Below, piece by piece: positions 1 to 12,890 of a DNA stretch of 64,000 nt (the stretch's first letter is position 1; every line of letters starts with the position of its first letter). The position numbers were made by a program, and so were the translations under genes. The DNA is from Halichondria panicea (Eukaryota > Porifera > Demospongiae > Suberitida > Halichondriidae): assembly GCF_963675165.1 (NCBI RefSeq), contig NC_087390.1:887501-951500 (forward strand), written 5' to 3'. The notes beneath the pieces were generated by a model. That model had not been told where the DNA came from. It did not search any database and was given only the letters and a program-made list of their open reading frames with translations.

Positions 1-93
1 ATTGTGGCTAATGGGAAGCTTCTCAGAGCTGGCATACACAAACGTATATTGTCACGAAAACACGAGAGATTATTGCCACGACTACCACACACG

Positions 94-302
94 TACCGTA
101 TAGCGGGTATATTTCGAGGGTATAAAATGTTTGCGGTTTTCACTAATGATAAGCACGTATCGCGAATATTTATAACCACGAATTTAATATCGCATGCATG
201 CTGCATAAAGGCTGCTATTCCACGAAAATTAATTCTGCGAAAACTTTTCTAATGGTCATTCCGCGAAAGTTTATACGCTCGAAATATACCCGCTATACGG
301 TA
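94..302. mobile_element. Palindromic MITE-like element, family A
   Basis: The two ends are inverted copies of one another: the left end reads TACCGTATAGCGGGTATATT and the right end is its near-exact reverse complement, followed by matching TTCGAGGGTATAAA / TTTATACGCTCGAA segments. The interior has no coding capacity. The outermost bases are TA on both sides, as expected if TA is the target-site duplication. Related ends recur at about 13020-13090, 14876-15060, 18400-18605, 32350-32553, 35877-36210 and 52690-52755. The structure fits a non-autonomous DNA transposon; no transposase is visible. Confidence 0.75.
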
Positions 303-480
303 CACATTGCAAACATGCACACACAGCAACTTAAGAGTTGCTATACAATGAACAGGGGCAGTACGAACCAGTGAGTGAGTTTCATGTGATTACTCCATGT
401 GGTGAGAAAACAACAACACTGACTTGCACTAAAAATAACATAAACCTTATTAGAGAAAGCATAAGTCACCACTAACCACT

Positions 481-1020
481 ACAGTGTACACAGTGGGACC
501 ACACTATAGGCTCTGTACACTAGCTACAGTGTACACAGTGGGACCACACTATAGGCTCTGTACACCAGCTACAGTGTACACAGTGGGACCACACTATAGG
601 CTCTGTACACTAGCTACAGTGTACACAGTGGGACCACACTATAGGCTCTGTACACCAGCTACAGTGTACACAGTGGGACCACACTACAGGCTCTGTACAC
701 CAGCTACAGTGTACCAGTGGGACCACACTATAGGCTCTGTACACCAGCTACAGTGTACCAGTGGGACCACACTACAGGCTCTGTACACCAGCTACAGTGT
801 ACCAGTGGGACCACACTATAGGCTCTGTACACTAGCTACAGTGTACACAGTGGGACCACACTATAGGCTCTGTACACCAGCTACAGTGTACCAGTGGGAC
901 CACACTATAGGCTATGTACACCAGCTACAGTGTACACAGTGGGACCACACTATAGGCTCTGTACACCAGCTACAGTGCACGCAGTGGGACCACACTATAG
1001 GCTCGATCTGTACACTAGTC
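481..1020. repeat. Minisatellite, 45/44-bp unit, about 12 copies
   Basis: Consecutive units start at 481, 526, 571, 616, 661, 706, 750, 794, 838, 883, 927 and 972. Most are 45 bp; four (706, 750, 794, 883) are 44 bp because one base is lost in the ACAGTGTACACAGTGGGACC segment. Units differ by only one or two substitutions, such as TATAGG/TACAGG and CACCAGCT/CACTAGCT, so the array is young. The 197-codon open frame across it is a by-product of the 45-bp period and is not a gene. Confidence 0.95.
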
Positions 1021-1298
1021 TACACACATACACAAGTCAAGTGTAGCTTTTTGTTTTTAACATCACATTTCAAGTGAAGGTTGTAGCAGGACAAATATGG
1101 AGCAAGGTGAATACATATCAGTAGCCAACTATGAAAGTGCTTTGCACGAAGAATCTCAAACAGCCATACCACACATGTACCATACATAATTATAGCGGGT
1201 ATAATCAACTGCTTGTGTTGACAAAAGTAGATTTGAATAGCTGTTAGAATTAGTCAAATATGCGAGTGCTTTGGAAACACAGATGCCGTGTCTAATCA

Positions 1299-1400
1299 AT
1301 ACCGTATTATAACTGGTAATTTTCGGGGGGGGGGTGGGGGGGCAAAATATTCGTGGTTTTCGTGGTTGAACACTGGACCACGAATATTTTACCCAGCTAA
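1299..1400. repeat. Degenerate palindromic element end with poly-G tract
   Basis: This segment starts ACCGTATTATAACTGG, runs into a G-rich tract (1326-1342) and then contains an imperfect inverted pair around AATATTCGTGG / CCACGAATATT. The same words (TTTTCGGGGGCAAAA, CACGAATATTTTACCC) occur at 18405-18600, so both are probably members of one MITE-like subfamily. No coding content is seen in the surrounding 1021-1826 interval. Confidence 0.5.
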
Positions 1401-1826
1401 TATATTATGAGCAAGGAAGGCTGAGGGGTTTTCCCTCTACAAGAGATCGTACAGCTACATGCACAAGCCAGATCTTACTAGAGCTTGTACTCGAATAATG
1501 AGAGGCTATAAACCAGTACATGTACAAGCAAAGCCTCGCTAGGGGTTTTCCCAGTTATTCCAGCTAGAAGCTATGTAACAGAGCGCTGTAAAGCTACAAA
1601 TTGACCCTCCATTGAGCTATATACATATCAAAGTTTTGTTAACAATTGCCAGAGCTAAGGCTAACCACTGACAAATAACCAACAAGCCTGTATTCATAGT
1701 AATTAAATAATGGCGTTTTCTTGTTCCATATCTTTAGAACAAAATGCATGTACACGTATGTACATTGCACACTAGTATAAGGAAGGCTGTACAGTGAAAC
1801 TTGTCTATTTTCGTCACCCTACACGC

Positions 1827-2275
1827 AGGCCACCCTCTATAATACAGCCAGGTTAATAAACTCCAAAGTCTCCATAGCATGTGTTTGGACCTGTGTTAGC
1901 AGACCACCCTCTATAATACAGCCAGGTTAATGGGCCCCAAAGTCTCCATAGCATGTGTTTGGACCTGTGTTAGCAGACCACCCTCTATAATACAGCCAGG
2001 TTAATGGACCCCAAAGTCTCCATATCATGTGTTTGGACCTGTGTTAGCAGACCACCCTCTATAATACAGCCAGGTTAATGGACCCCAGGGTCTCCATGGG
2101 ATGTGTTTGGATCTGTGTTAGCAGACCACCCTCTATAATACAGCCAGGTTAATGGGCCCCAAAGTCTCCATATCATGTGTTTGGACCTGTGTTAGCAGGT
2201 CACCCTCTATAATACAGCCAGGTAAATGAGCTCCAGGGTCTCCATAGCATGTGTTTGGACCTGTATTAGCAGGTT
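1827..2275. repeat. 74-bp tandem repeat, about 6 copies
   Basis: Units begin at 1827, 1901, 1975, 2049, 2123 and 2197, each exactly 74 bp. They carry the words CCACCCTCTATAATACAGCC and TCTCCATAGCATGTGTTTGG. Single or inverted relatives appear at 2515-2575 (reverse orientation), 9418-9450 and 38625-38800 (reverse orientation), so the unit is also a dispersed repeat. The stretch 2276-2803 after the array holds inverted, decayed copies and no recognisable gene. Confidence 0.9.
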
Positions 2276-2803
2276 AGCTAGCTACCTCTTCATTACAGCC
2301 ACTGTTGCCCATCAAAGGAGGGTGACCACTATAAACATGTAGCATGTAGGTGTCACAGCACTCACAAGGTATACACAACTGTGAAAGAGAACCTTGGAGA
2401 ATAGGCAAAGAATTTGGCTACCTCACAATGGAGACAAATTACTAATCTAGTTTGGCCACTAAAAGAGAGCTTCCCTCTTGGGAATAATAGATTCATTGCA
2501 AGGAAGCTATGCACAGTGTAACACATACATCTGCAATGAAGAGGGGCTACCAACACAGGTCCAACACATGCTATAGAAAGGAAGGTTATAAGCACATGTA
2601 TACAGTTACAATCAGACCAACATTGGCTGTACTAAAAAGAGGAGAGCGGGCCTACTAACAGAGTTTGAAGCTCATGCTATATTGAAGCTCATGCTATAAA
2701 TATGGCCTGGCTAACATAATTATGTTTATAAGGTTTACACATTTACGGTTTTACATGACAGCAATTGTAGATGTATAAACGCTGGTGATTAACGGTTACT
2801 CAC

Positions 2804-3515
2804 CATGTCCGTACACCATGAGCAGCCTAAGGTGCTGATACAGGATCTACACGAGCCCCGCTGTCGTTCACAGAGTTGGGCGTTGCCTGTGTGTGTGTGG
2901 GGGGGGGGTATGGGGTTCATCAATATAACCAAAATGTACATAGTATTTGTATTATAATTTGTGAATTCATATAATTATACAGTGTAGGAAATGGTTCATT
3001 CAGTATGTGCATTGATGCGGTTTAAATCCAATTAAGCCACAAGTGACCCTATTCTATATTAATGCAATCATGGTAATCAATAGTCTGTATAGTGTTAGTT
3101 GCTCCCATGCAGATATCATTACACACTTGGCTAACAAGACTACACCACGGTCAACTTAATGGGATAATGGACTTACCAAACACTTGTGGTAATGTGCGAT
3201 ACAAACTTAATATAGATTATCCGTTCACATTCGTTTATACGCAAGTACAAGTATAATCACAGATATAATATTATGTAGACAAAATAGTTATACGTTTTAA
3301 TAGTACCCCTAGTACCTATAGTTGGAGGAAGCTTATCGTCTAATACTGACAGGGCCACATACTCAGCCTGACAGTTAAAAGTATAGCTAAGTGTCATGAT
3401 GATTCATTTATAATTAATTATGTGTGTAGAACGATTTACAAGCCTCACCTTGTAAGCATATCGCCAGTAAAATGGCTCCCGACAACGACCACAGAACCGA
3501 CGCTCTATTAATCAT
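2804..3515 (-). CDS. Integrin-beta-like PSI-domain protein, 5' end only (exons 1-2)
   Basis: Two minus-strand exons join in phase. Exon 1 (3515-3449) has an ATG followed by a classic signal peptide (MINRASVLWSLSGAILLAIC) and a gtgagg donor in phase 1. Exon 2 (2886-2804) has a cacacacag acceptor and a gtgagt donor. It encodes a cysteine-rich segment with spacing C-x6-C-x2-C-x5-C-x2-C ending GCSWCTD, which matches the PSI domain at the N terminus of integrin beta subunits. Semaphorins and plexins also have PSI domains, but there it lies after a sema domain rather than directly behind the signal peptide. The rest of the gene, including the betaI domain, would lie left of the window: I find no further exon in 1-2803. 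The start codon is 476 bp from that of the divergent integrin alpha gene. Integrin beta is the best call, but only about 50 residues are visible. Confidence 0.62.
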
Positions 3516-3991
3516 CTTGTAATTCAGTGAACACGCTAGTAATAAGCGCAAGCCTAGCCTATTTAGTCTAGTCTCTTGGTAAATTTCTAGTCTATATAGT
3601 CTCTTGGTAAATTTCTAATGTTGATCTAGGTGTGGCTAGCTAGTCTCGCAGGCATAGACTAAGTATGGCCCGCGAGACTAGTGGTTAGCTATTATGGTGG
3701 CCCGACCCTTTACCAATGCTGGTACACATGTTCTAAAGGATAATTACGCGTGAACAGGAATCTAGATCTGATGCAGGTGAATGAATTTTTTTCAGAAATG
3801 GAATGGAATTGAAGCAAATGCACAGACTGGAACGAAACGAAACCATAATCATTCCAATTAACGAGGTGGTGTGGCTTCTACAGTAAAACAACAGGAATTT
3901 GCTGCAGCTAGAAACCAACTCAAGAAAACTGATACAAGAAAGTCTCAACCTAAAATCGATCAAGATCAGCTTTGTACAAGGATCTCCAATA
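3516..3991. promoter_or_regulatory. Divergent promoter interval, integrin-beta-like / integrin alpha
   Basis: These 476 bp separate the two divergent start codons. The interval contains a short direct duplication (AGTCTCTTGGTAAATTTCTA at about 3569 and again near 3597) and a CTAGTCTCGC / GCGAGACTAG inverted pair around 3640-3680. No TATA box is convincing at either end. Calling it a shared promoter is inference from gene orientation. Confidence 0.5.
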
Positions 3992-6900
3992 ATGCTCAAG
4001 TCGTTGGTAGGACTCGTACTGCTAATAGCAGCCGCAACATGCCAGAACAACATCGACACCAGGGCTCCCATACTGAGAAGTGTGATTGGCCTGAGACCAT
4101 TTGACTACTTTAGCTACTCCATGGTGCTGCACCAACGGCAAGCCAACCCAAGCAATAGAGCTAACTCACTGGCCACAACAAGGTGAGCTACTTGTGGTCT
4201 GTCTACCTTTATAATTTCACATTAAGAGTTCCTTTTTTTTTACTGAGATGCATGTACCTTGGGTGTATAATGTAATGGTAGAGCTTGTGTGTGTAGTTCT
4301 GTGTAGCTATTAAACCTGTAACAGGCTCAATCCACCATGAAGCCATTGGGAATAAACACTTTATCATTCTTGTGGTTTTTTTCACCTTGCTGCTATCCAG
4401 CCCCTCCCCTTTGTGGTTTTCACACCCCCTCCCCACCCACCCCTCCCACACATCACACACCACCCACACACACACAGCATCATAGTGAGTGCTCCCATGC
4501 AAAACCTCGGAGGGGCAGTGAACACTGGGGCCGTGTGGGACTGCCCAGTCAGCCAGGGACCATGCACCGCTCTAAATGGGGACGGTACTGGAGCCGATAG
4601 GAGATTGCACGACACAGATGGTAAGTGGTTAACACAAATTGATATATAACATTTTTGTGAGGAGAATGTCCCTTGTTTGTGGTTGCTATGCCAAGAGAGT
4701 TGTTGTACTTTATTTGATGGAGAGTTTCACATATTAATACTAATGTCTAGTACATAGAAGTGAGTTTCTTGTTTGTGGCTTGGACAGGTGACAGACACGC
4801 ATACGTATGTCATTAATCTGTCTTTGTGCAGCTTCCAATAATTATATGCTTTGTAAAATAAAATGTGTGCTCTCCCATGGTAGCTCTATGGCTATCGAAA
4901 CACAGTAGAAGTATAAGAATATCGTTTGTTTATAGTCACAACATACAGTCAGCTGTTGCCAATAGATACTGCATGGTCCTTACCCTATTCCAGTCATTAT
5001 GATTCAAACTGGTTTATTTTGTCTAGCTCTATAGCTGTGCTGTGTGATTCTAATATTGCTCATAATTCTTGTTGGCATAGCTCCTAGCCATGCAGGGACT
5101 CGTCTATAGGACATATACATTAAGTCACTCTAGCTGCTCTTGCACTATAATTAATAAGACAAGGCTTTCTCTGCTGCAGCAGTGTGTCCCTGGCTTCTCT
5201 TAATGAGCATGTGTGGTAGATTTCCAACTATTGTGATTCCACTTACCTTTATAATTATTGCATAAGATCTTACTACAGGGGTATGCACAATATCTCTGTA
5301 TAGTGGGAGTTGTTGTATACTTGAGAAGTTAGCTCTTACCTTCTAACGTTGTACTATTATAACGTATAACTGTGAAAATTTGGCACTGTTGTCGTTAGTC
5401 TGTATGTTGCAATAGTAGAACAAAGACACTGCATGTGTCAACTCTATACAGTGAATGCAATACAAAGAGTTTGTCCGATAACATTTCTATATTTGTGTGA
5501 GTACCCAATAATTACACTGTGCCTATAGCTACACAAGGGATGTGTGTGCATGTGTGTGTGTGTGTGTGTGTGTGTGTGGGAGGAAGGGTGCTTCTCTGCA
5601 TGTGTGTACATGTACTTCAGAGCTTCAGCTATGTAAGAGCCATTCATTATTATGATAAACGCTGACTGTTTGCTTTTACAAATTAGGAATCAACATCTCC
5701 CAGTGCATGACCTTTGTTTACCCTGTGAGTCAGTGATTCTCTTCCTTCCCTAGTTTCCAGTGAATAGCTGCACCATTCCATTATGTGCATGGCCTCTATT
5801 GATGTACCACATTCTTTGATGCTGTCTCTTTCCCACTTGTTCTAATCTTGGTGAATCAGATTAAGTGCTCAATAGGCTGTTTGGTGTTAGCAGTGGCTTC
5901 AGAGGTATGCATGACATCGAATATCACTTTGCCAAGTTTGTGGGCACACACACAAGTTATTTCTGGCCAGTTTATTCACACATTTTAATGTTGTCTATTT
6001 TGGTTGTGATAATTTGGTTGCTTTTGTTTATTTATTAACCGGTTGTTTTCTCAGGGAAGTTACAGTTTACTAGGCCACTAAATTAATGTTACAATTATAG
6101 CCTTCCAATTGTGCCAAGTGAAAATAGAGGCTAGCTTGTATATATTTCACACATGCTCCTAGTGATCAAATTTCATGAGCTTGTGTACAGCATGCATGAA
6201 TGCCATTAGAAAGGACCTCCTGCTATATAAACTAGCTGCTACTTATATTTATTGAGCAGCGTGGGATTGCTGCCTGTTTTGGTAAAGCAAGGTGACTAAA
6301 TTCATCCCCCACGTCTACATTAAGGCTACCTCCTTTTATACACTTCTAATCTGATTAGTGATTGTATATAATTATATAGGATTGTAACATTAGCAAAGGT
6401 CACAACACATTAAATGTGAGATTTTTGTATGTGTTCTTTTCACTGAATTTGTACACGTAAGCATTCTTTGCTCTCCACATTGTTGCCACCATTCTGTGTA
6501 CATTCTAATTGGACAGTTTGTATCAATTTGTGCCAGTACATCTGCTACTAGAGTTTTGGTATTACATGTGAAGCAATCACAACTTGATACGTGGAGTGTT
6601 TTGGTAGCCAGTGTTTCGATTTATTTTTTGTTTCATTCTTGCGATTTATCAATCAAAATAGTAATCCAGTTTGGCCACTGCTCTTAGACTAGCTGTGAAA
6701 CCAGTCGATCATATATGCCAGCCAGTCACAGCTAGCTAGTAGGCTATAGCTGTTTTAAATCCCCCAGCATTAGTTTCCCATCATCCCAGGCTTCTTTGTA
6801 TTGAGGGATCACAGTCCTCTCACATGTGGTTAACAGCACATGCTGCCAAACCACATGTATTTTGCTTGGGGGCAATATCCTGGCCAACTTGGCATGGAAA

Positions 6901-9900
6901 CCAAACCATGTACTGTTTTGTTGTGGCTACTGGTTTCCAGTGCCTTGTTTGAGTGGGTGAAAGCAGCTCTCATATAGAGCATCTATTTATGGTCCTAGCT
7001 TGGGATGGTTCATTTTCCCATGGGTTATGTTTATACTAAACTAGCTTCCAACTGTCTCTCATGGCAGTGCGACTCATAGGTGCATGCATGCTGTCTGCAT
7101 CTATGTATGGTAATATAGCATTCTTATGGTACTTACCTTAGATCATGCATCTAGCTTTGTTGTTGATGTTCCCTAATTTGGTATTTAGCCTCTCCTTCGA
7201 TTGCTACTTCCAATCTGGACTGTTTATTGTCCTAAGAGAACCATATGTATGATAATTGTGAATCACATGCTGGCACACCCAGGGGCATTTTGGAATGTCC
7301 ATATTTGAGTGCATGGTGTGTGTGTGTGGTTGGCTCTCCTGGAACTAGTGTGTGTGTTTAACCCTTGTGTTGGGGTGAGTCCAGCTGTCAAGGCTCTATT
7401 AGGTCACAATCTAGCATCCACTCACAATAGAATTAATGAGCCAACCAGACAGTTGAATCATTCATATGATCACCCTTTATGGTATGTGTTATCTCAAAAC
7501 AGTCTTCTTTCTAATATCATTATGAATATTATGACCTGCCAAATTGCCTCTGCCAAATTGATCCTAATATAGGCCTGTGCTTGACTAATAGCTGTGTCTA
7601 GAAGTCACACATTGTGTCTTGGCATGATTGGACATATTTGAGCTGAACTGCTTAAACGAGTTAATGAAGCTGATAATGTGCAACATGCGTGCAATGCCTA
7701 GCCTCCTAGTTGGGTTTAAGTATGCCTCGGTTTGATGCACACATCGATTAGTAGTACAACGCCTCTTTGCTCTAATTAGGTGGCCTGGTTGTATTTTCAT
7801 CAAAATAATATTATTACTGTCACTATTCATTTCTTAGATTGTTTTCGCTCCTAGCTGTCAATTAGAAAGATAAACAAAAACACATTATTTTGGCTAATGG
7901 ACTATTTTGAGGGGATTCTTTTAGTGATAAGTAAAGTGTCAAAAACCAACCATCAAGTTTTATATCGTATAAACCTCATATTTAGAGATCTGAGATTCTG
8001 AACGGGGTATTTCGTGTTTTTGATAGTGATCAGTCTCCCTTTCAATCAATGGCTCTACTATTTCAATGATTACACCGAAGCCTGTGTCATCAGGTGTCCG
8101 TGCGTGCGTGTACACAATAGCTAGAAGTAACAATCAATACTGCTATATATAGTGGGCAGATTGTTAACTACTACTCCCATTCATCACCTAGTGCCGTATA
8201 ATTATACCAAACACACTTATCCATTCATTGTTCCAGCTGCTATAGTGATAATATGATCATGTACTTTTTCTCACGGAAGTGTAATTATGTAGCTAGATTT
8301 AACAATCAATAGCGCTACAGAAGGGAAGATTGTTGAGCACAACTAGTACACATATCTCATTGTTACTTGATGATCACATAATTACTATGCTTTCTTTACA
8401 CGGAAGCATATGAACCGTTTCCCATGCCAGCTATTGTCTGTAACCTCTTCCCCTGTGTATGACTGCTTCCACTGAATACGTACATATACGAAATGTGCAG
8501 TGAAGCCTGCAGTCATCCTTGAATGTTATAATGATCATTATGACGTCACTGTTCCTTCCCCGTACAGTGAATGCAGCCAATGAAAACAAGACCAACCAGT
8601 TCCTGGGAGGCTCAATGGCTAGCAATGGAGACTTTTTCATTGTAAGTCATTCTGGATGTACTTCCTAGGGGTTGCTATTATTGATAGCGTAGTTGCAAAA
8701 ACCTACATTGCTGAAGCTTATGTATTCATTGTATGTCATCTGTTTTAGAGTACTCCAGTGCTTGTGTGTGTGTGTGTGTGCGTGCGTGCTTGTTTTCGTG
8801 TGTGTGTTTCCTTCTTGCTAGAATCCTGATAGTGTGTAGACTTCCCACTGAAAAGCTTTCAACTCGGTGCAAATACTACTGCTACTTATTCTAACCAGAT
8901 GCTTGTACATGTGTTCATGACCACTGATTGATGCCTTCTAAAAACTAATTATCGTCATTATAGCTGGAATTTCTTATTAGTCTCAATCATTAGCTGGTCC
9001 CATGCACACAGTTAATTATTATACATTTTTGGCCTAAAAGGACTGTATCAATTTCAAGTTCTCCTGTCTAGCTCTAGTAAGGTTATGGCAGGAATCCTGG
9101 TGTGCAATTGAGCTTGGACTGTGATAGCCAAACCTGTACAGTGCAGACATACCTCATTATAATATTAAGAGATCACCATTAGCTAGAGTTGTGACCATCT
9201 CTATAGTATCCCTGGCTGAATAACTCCTCTGCATTCTTTACAACTACGAAATTCCGTTTTTTAAGTTTTTAAGCGACTTCTCATTAAAAATTGCCTCTCC
9301 TTAATTCCTGTATTCATTTCAAAGTATAGATATTTAGTGGCAGTCTGTCCGTTTTCACTAGAAGCTTGAAATAAAGTTGTGAAACGTAAAGTCTAGTAAT
9401 CACTGACTCTGATATAAGCCGCCCTCTATAATACAGCTACGTTAATTTATAGGTTGACATTATTATTAGCTAAACCAAGCTATTTTTTGTCTTTCCCTGT
9501 TACTAATAACAGTATATATGCAATGCATCAAATATTGTTTAAAGAAAAAATAGTGGGCACCAAGTCTTCGTGTAGCATGAATTTCAACCTGTGTTTGCAT
9601 GCAAGCCACCTCTGTACTCATATATAATCCAATTTGTGGTTTTATTGTGTTTGTACAAAGTTCTTGTGGCATCAATATTAAGTACACGTGTAGGGCCAAC
9701 ACGATTGGCCGCTGGTGCACATGTTACACGCCTCTCATGCGATTGGCCGCTGGTGCACATGTCACACGCCTCTCATGCATGTAGCTTTTACCGTATTACT
9801 AGAATATTTTGTGGGGAAAAACTTTTGTGTATGAGCCAAATCAACCCAAAAATTGACCCTTTGCTATCTATCTAACTTTTGCGTTCTGGCCGTGTGTATA

Positions 9901-10362
9901 TTTACCAATACTAGTTTAGGTTTTATTGTTGCAAATTGATCAACACTCGCAAAGTTTACATCATTATGCTTGATAGTAGTAATACGGTATATATTATGGG
10001 ATGGGATTATTGTAACCGTTGTTTTAGTAACAAGTGATTGATTGTGTTATTATAAAAATAATAGTGTTTGTTACCTTTTGACAATCAAAGGAATTGAGAT
10101 CAAAGGAATAGCAGTGCCAGTATATGGCATATGTTGCACTGGGGCAAAGTGACCTTTTTACAAAATATCACACCATCACGATCTTCACATGTACAGGTGT
10201 GTGCCCATCGCTACAAGGTTCTGATTGGTGGATTTTATTACCCTCGAGGGCGATGCTATTATTCTGGCAGGAGCTTGTCTGGCTTCACTGAACACACTCC
10301 TTGCGATAGATGTAAGCACACACACACACGCACCCACACACACACACACACACACACGCACC

Positions 10363-10428
<66 letters not shown>

Positions 10429-11131
10429 AATACTAAAAGCCTTAAAATGCTCTAGACGTACCTTTAATCAGTGTGCTCAAAAAAATTGTTTTCTATCTTT
10501 AATAACAAATTGTGTGCGTTGTTGTAGGTTTTTGGGTCATACTTCACTGAAATTCAAAAGCTTCTTTAAAAAGCACTTTGATCTATACGCTGATTATTAA
10601 GCTCCAACCAGCTAACAGTTGGCATATTCCATGTACAACTCCCAGGCATACTTGTCCACCACATAAAGCATAATTAAGCCATAATTGACCACAATCTTCC
10701 GGGGCCGAACTCAACGCAAATATATTATGCCTCTGTCTTCCCTGTACAGTTGGAGGCACGGGCAATGGCGGCACTGGAGTGTGTAATGCCGGAACAAGCG
10801 CCGTGGTTACCACTGACGTAAGTTAATGCATGCATGGTGCACTATAAATGTTGTACGTATAAGAGAGGGAAGATTTTCGTACTTATTTTATATTTTAATG
10901 GTCTGGAGATTGAAAGTGTTGTTTTTGGTCTCATTCAACCCCCCTCCACACACCACACACTCCCACACACACACACACACACCCACTCACCACACACACA
11001 CACACACAGAGTGGCTCTGGAGTGTTTGGAGTTGGTGCTCCAGGATCGTACTTTTGGAGAGGTCAGTCAGTCATGACCTACGTATAATTATACCGTACCT
11101 TTGTTCTATAATTTATATATAATTCCCGACT

Positions 11132-11218
<87 letters not shown>

Positions 11219-12653
11219 TCGACGACTCGTCTACAGGTCCAGGGCAATGTGTTTGGCAACACTCCCAGGGGTGATGATGATGCATTGTTTGGTCTCCTTG
11301 GTTACTCAATGGTAGCAGGGAGATTTGCTGACATCAATAGACTAGGTACAGTTTAAGAGTGCAGTGACTGTGTGTGTGTGTGTGGGTGTGTGTGAGCCTG
11401 GGTGTGTGTGTGTGTGGGTGTGTGTGAGCCTGTGGGGGTGTGAGCTTCTAATATACATTGTACGTACTTCTGGTAGTCCTTCCAAAATGTTCTCATTACT
11501 TGCTATAATAATTAGAATTATACTCACGTTCCAATTCCACAGACTATGCTGTCGGAAACCCTCGATACTCTCTGAATACTTACCTTGGACGGGTGAGCTG
11601 AAATATATAATTATATATTATGTCATAATTATGGATCACATGTGTACAGGTTACCATAGTGATGAACAGTGCATCCCTCGCGATCACCAATCAGCCGCTC
11701 AATGGACAGCAGATGGGAGAGTACTATGGCTTCTCTCTCCTTGCCGCAAACATGGCCGGAGACGGGTAAGTGCTTTAATTTAAGCGGCTATATCCGTTCT
11801 GCACATGAGTACGTACCATCGGGCTCCTAATGATTGAATTATAATATTATCTTTATTGTCTATAATTAGAAGCATATACCATACGTAACTCTCTACCTGT
11901 AATAGCGCTAATTTAAGAATGGAACTTTGAAATTGCATGTTCCAAACTCTAGTTATATAATTATACGAACAATTGTAGGTCCTTTCTGTACTTCATTTCA
12001 TTTGCATTTATACTCAAGCAGCTGTATATCATGCATCCACTGACATATTTACAGACATGATGAGCTGATAGTAGGTGCTCCCATGTTCCGATCCAGTAAC
12101 CAGGCGGAAACAGGCCGCATCTTTGTCTACAGTAACACTAATGTGAGCACATGATTTATATAATCATACAGTGTATATATATACCACAGTAGTTACAAGC
12201 TGACTGTAGTAACTTAATTCCAACATGATGATAATTATAATTATAATGTTAAGTAGCTTTGAACGGCTATAACTTTCCATATTGGTGTAGTAACACGTGA
12301 TTTTCTGAAAGCTTATATATAACTTTGGCTGTTAAACTTTATTTTGTTACAAAATACCATAAATAATGGACCGTTCAATATCATACCATCTGAACGGGCT
12401 CCTTCTAGGCTTTTAGAAAATCCGACGATCAGAACTCTAGTTACATGAGCACAATAGACGAATTTCACTGGTCAGTATAATAGTGAATGCCTAGATTGCA
12501 GTAACTATTATATACTATTAATATCTAATTGCAGGGAGCCTTGTCCCTGGTGAGGACTATCGTGGGTACAGATGGACTTTCAAGATTTGGCTACGCTATG
12601 GCCAATCTGGGAGATATCAATGGAGATGGTTTCGATGGTAAGGCTCCCTCTAA

Positions 12654-12714
<61 letters not shown>

Positions 12715-12820
12715 CACACACACAGATATTGCTGTTAGTGCTCCATTTGGCTCTGGAAGTGGCTCAGTATTCATATACTACAGCTCCGCTACTAACACCA
12801 TCTCCCCTCTCCCAGCACAG

Positions 12821-12890
<70 letters not shown>

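Noticed and set aside
484-1077. 197-codon open frame in the 45-bp repeat
   Set aside because: It exists only because the unit is 15 codons long; frames switch between 45- and 44-bp units, and there is no coding context.
481-2275. CRISPR-like array
   Set aside because: Units are contiguous with no unique spacers, and the genome is eukaryotic.
3899-3991. Upstream in-frame ATG for integrin alpha
   Set aside because: It would put about 31 polar residues ahead of the signal peptide.
5687-5724. Small exon candidate ([13 protein letters not shown]) in integrin alpha
   Set aside because: It has good splice borders, but joining it to the exon at 8568 creates a stop. Direct joining of 4620 to 8568 keeps the frame and matches integrin alignment.
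10131-10455. His-Thr repeat open frames near (CA)n tracts here and elsewhere
   Set aside because: Microsatellite translation running on from a real exon (10197-10311) past its donor.
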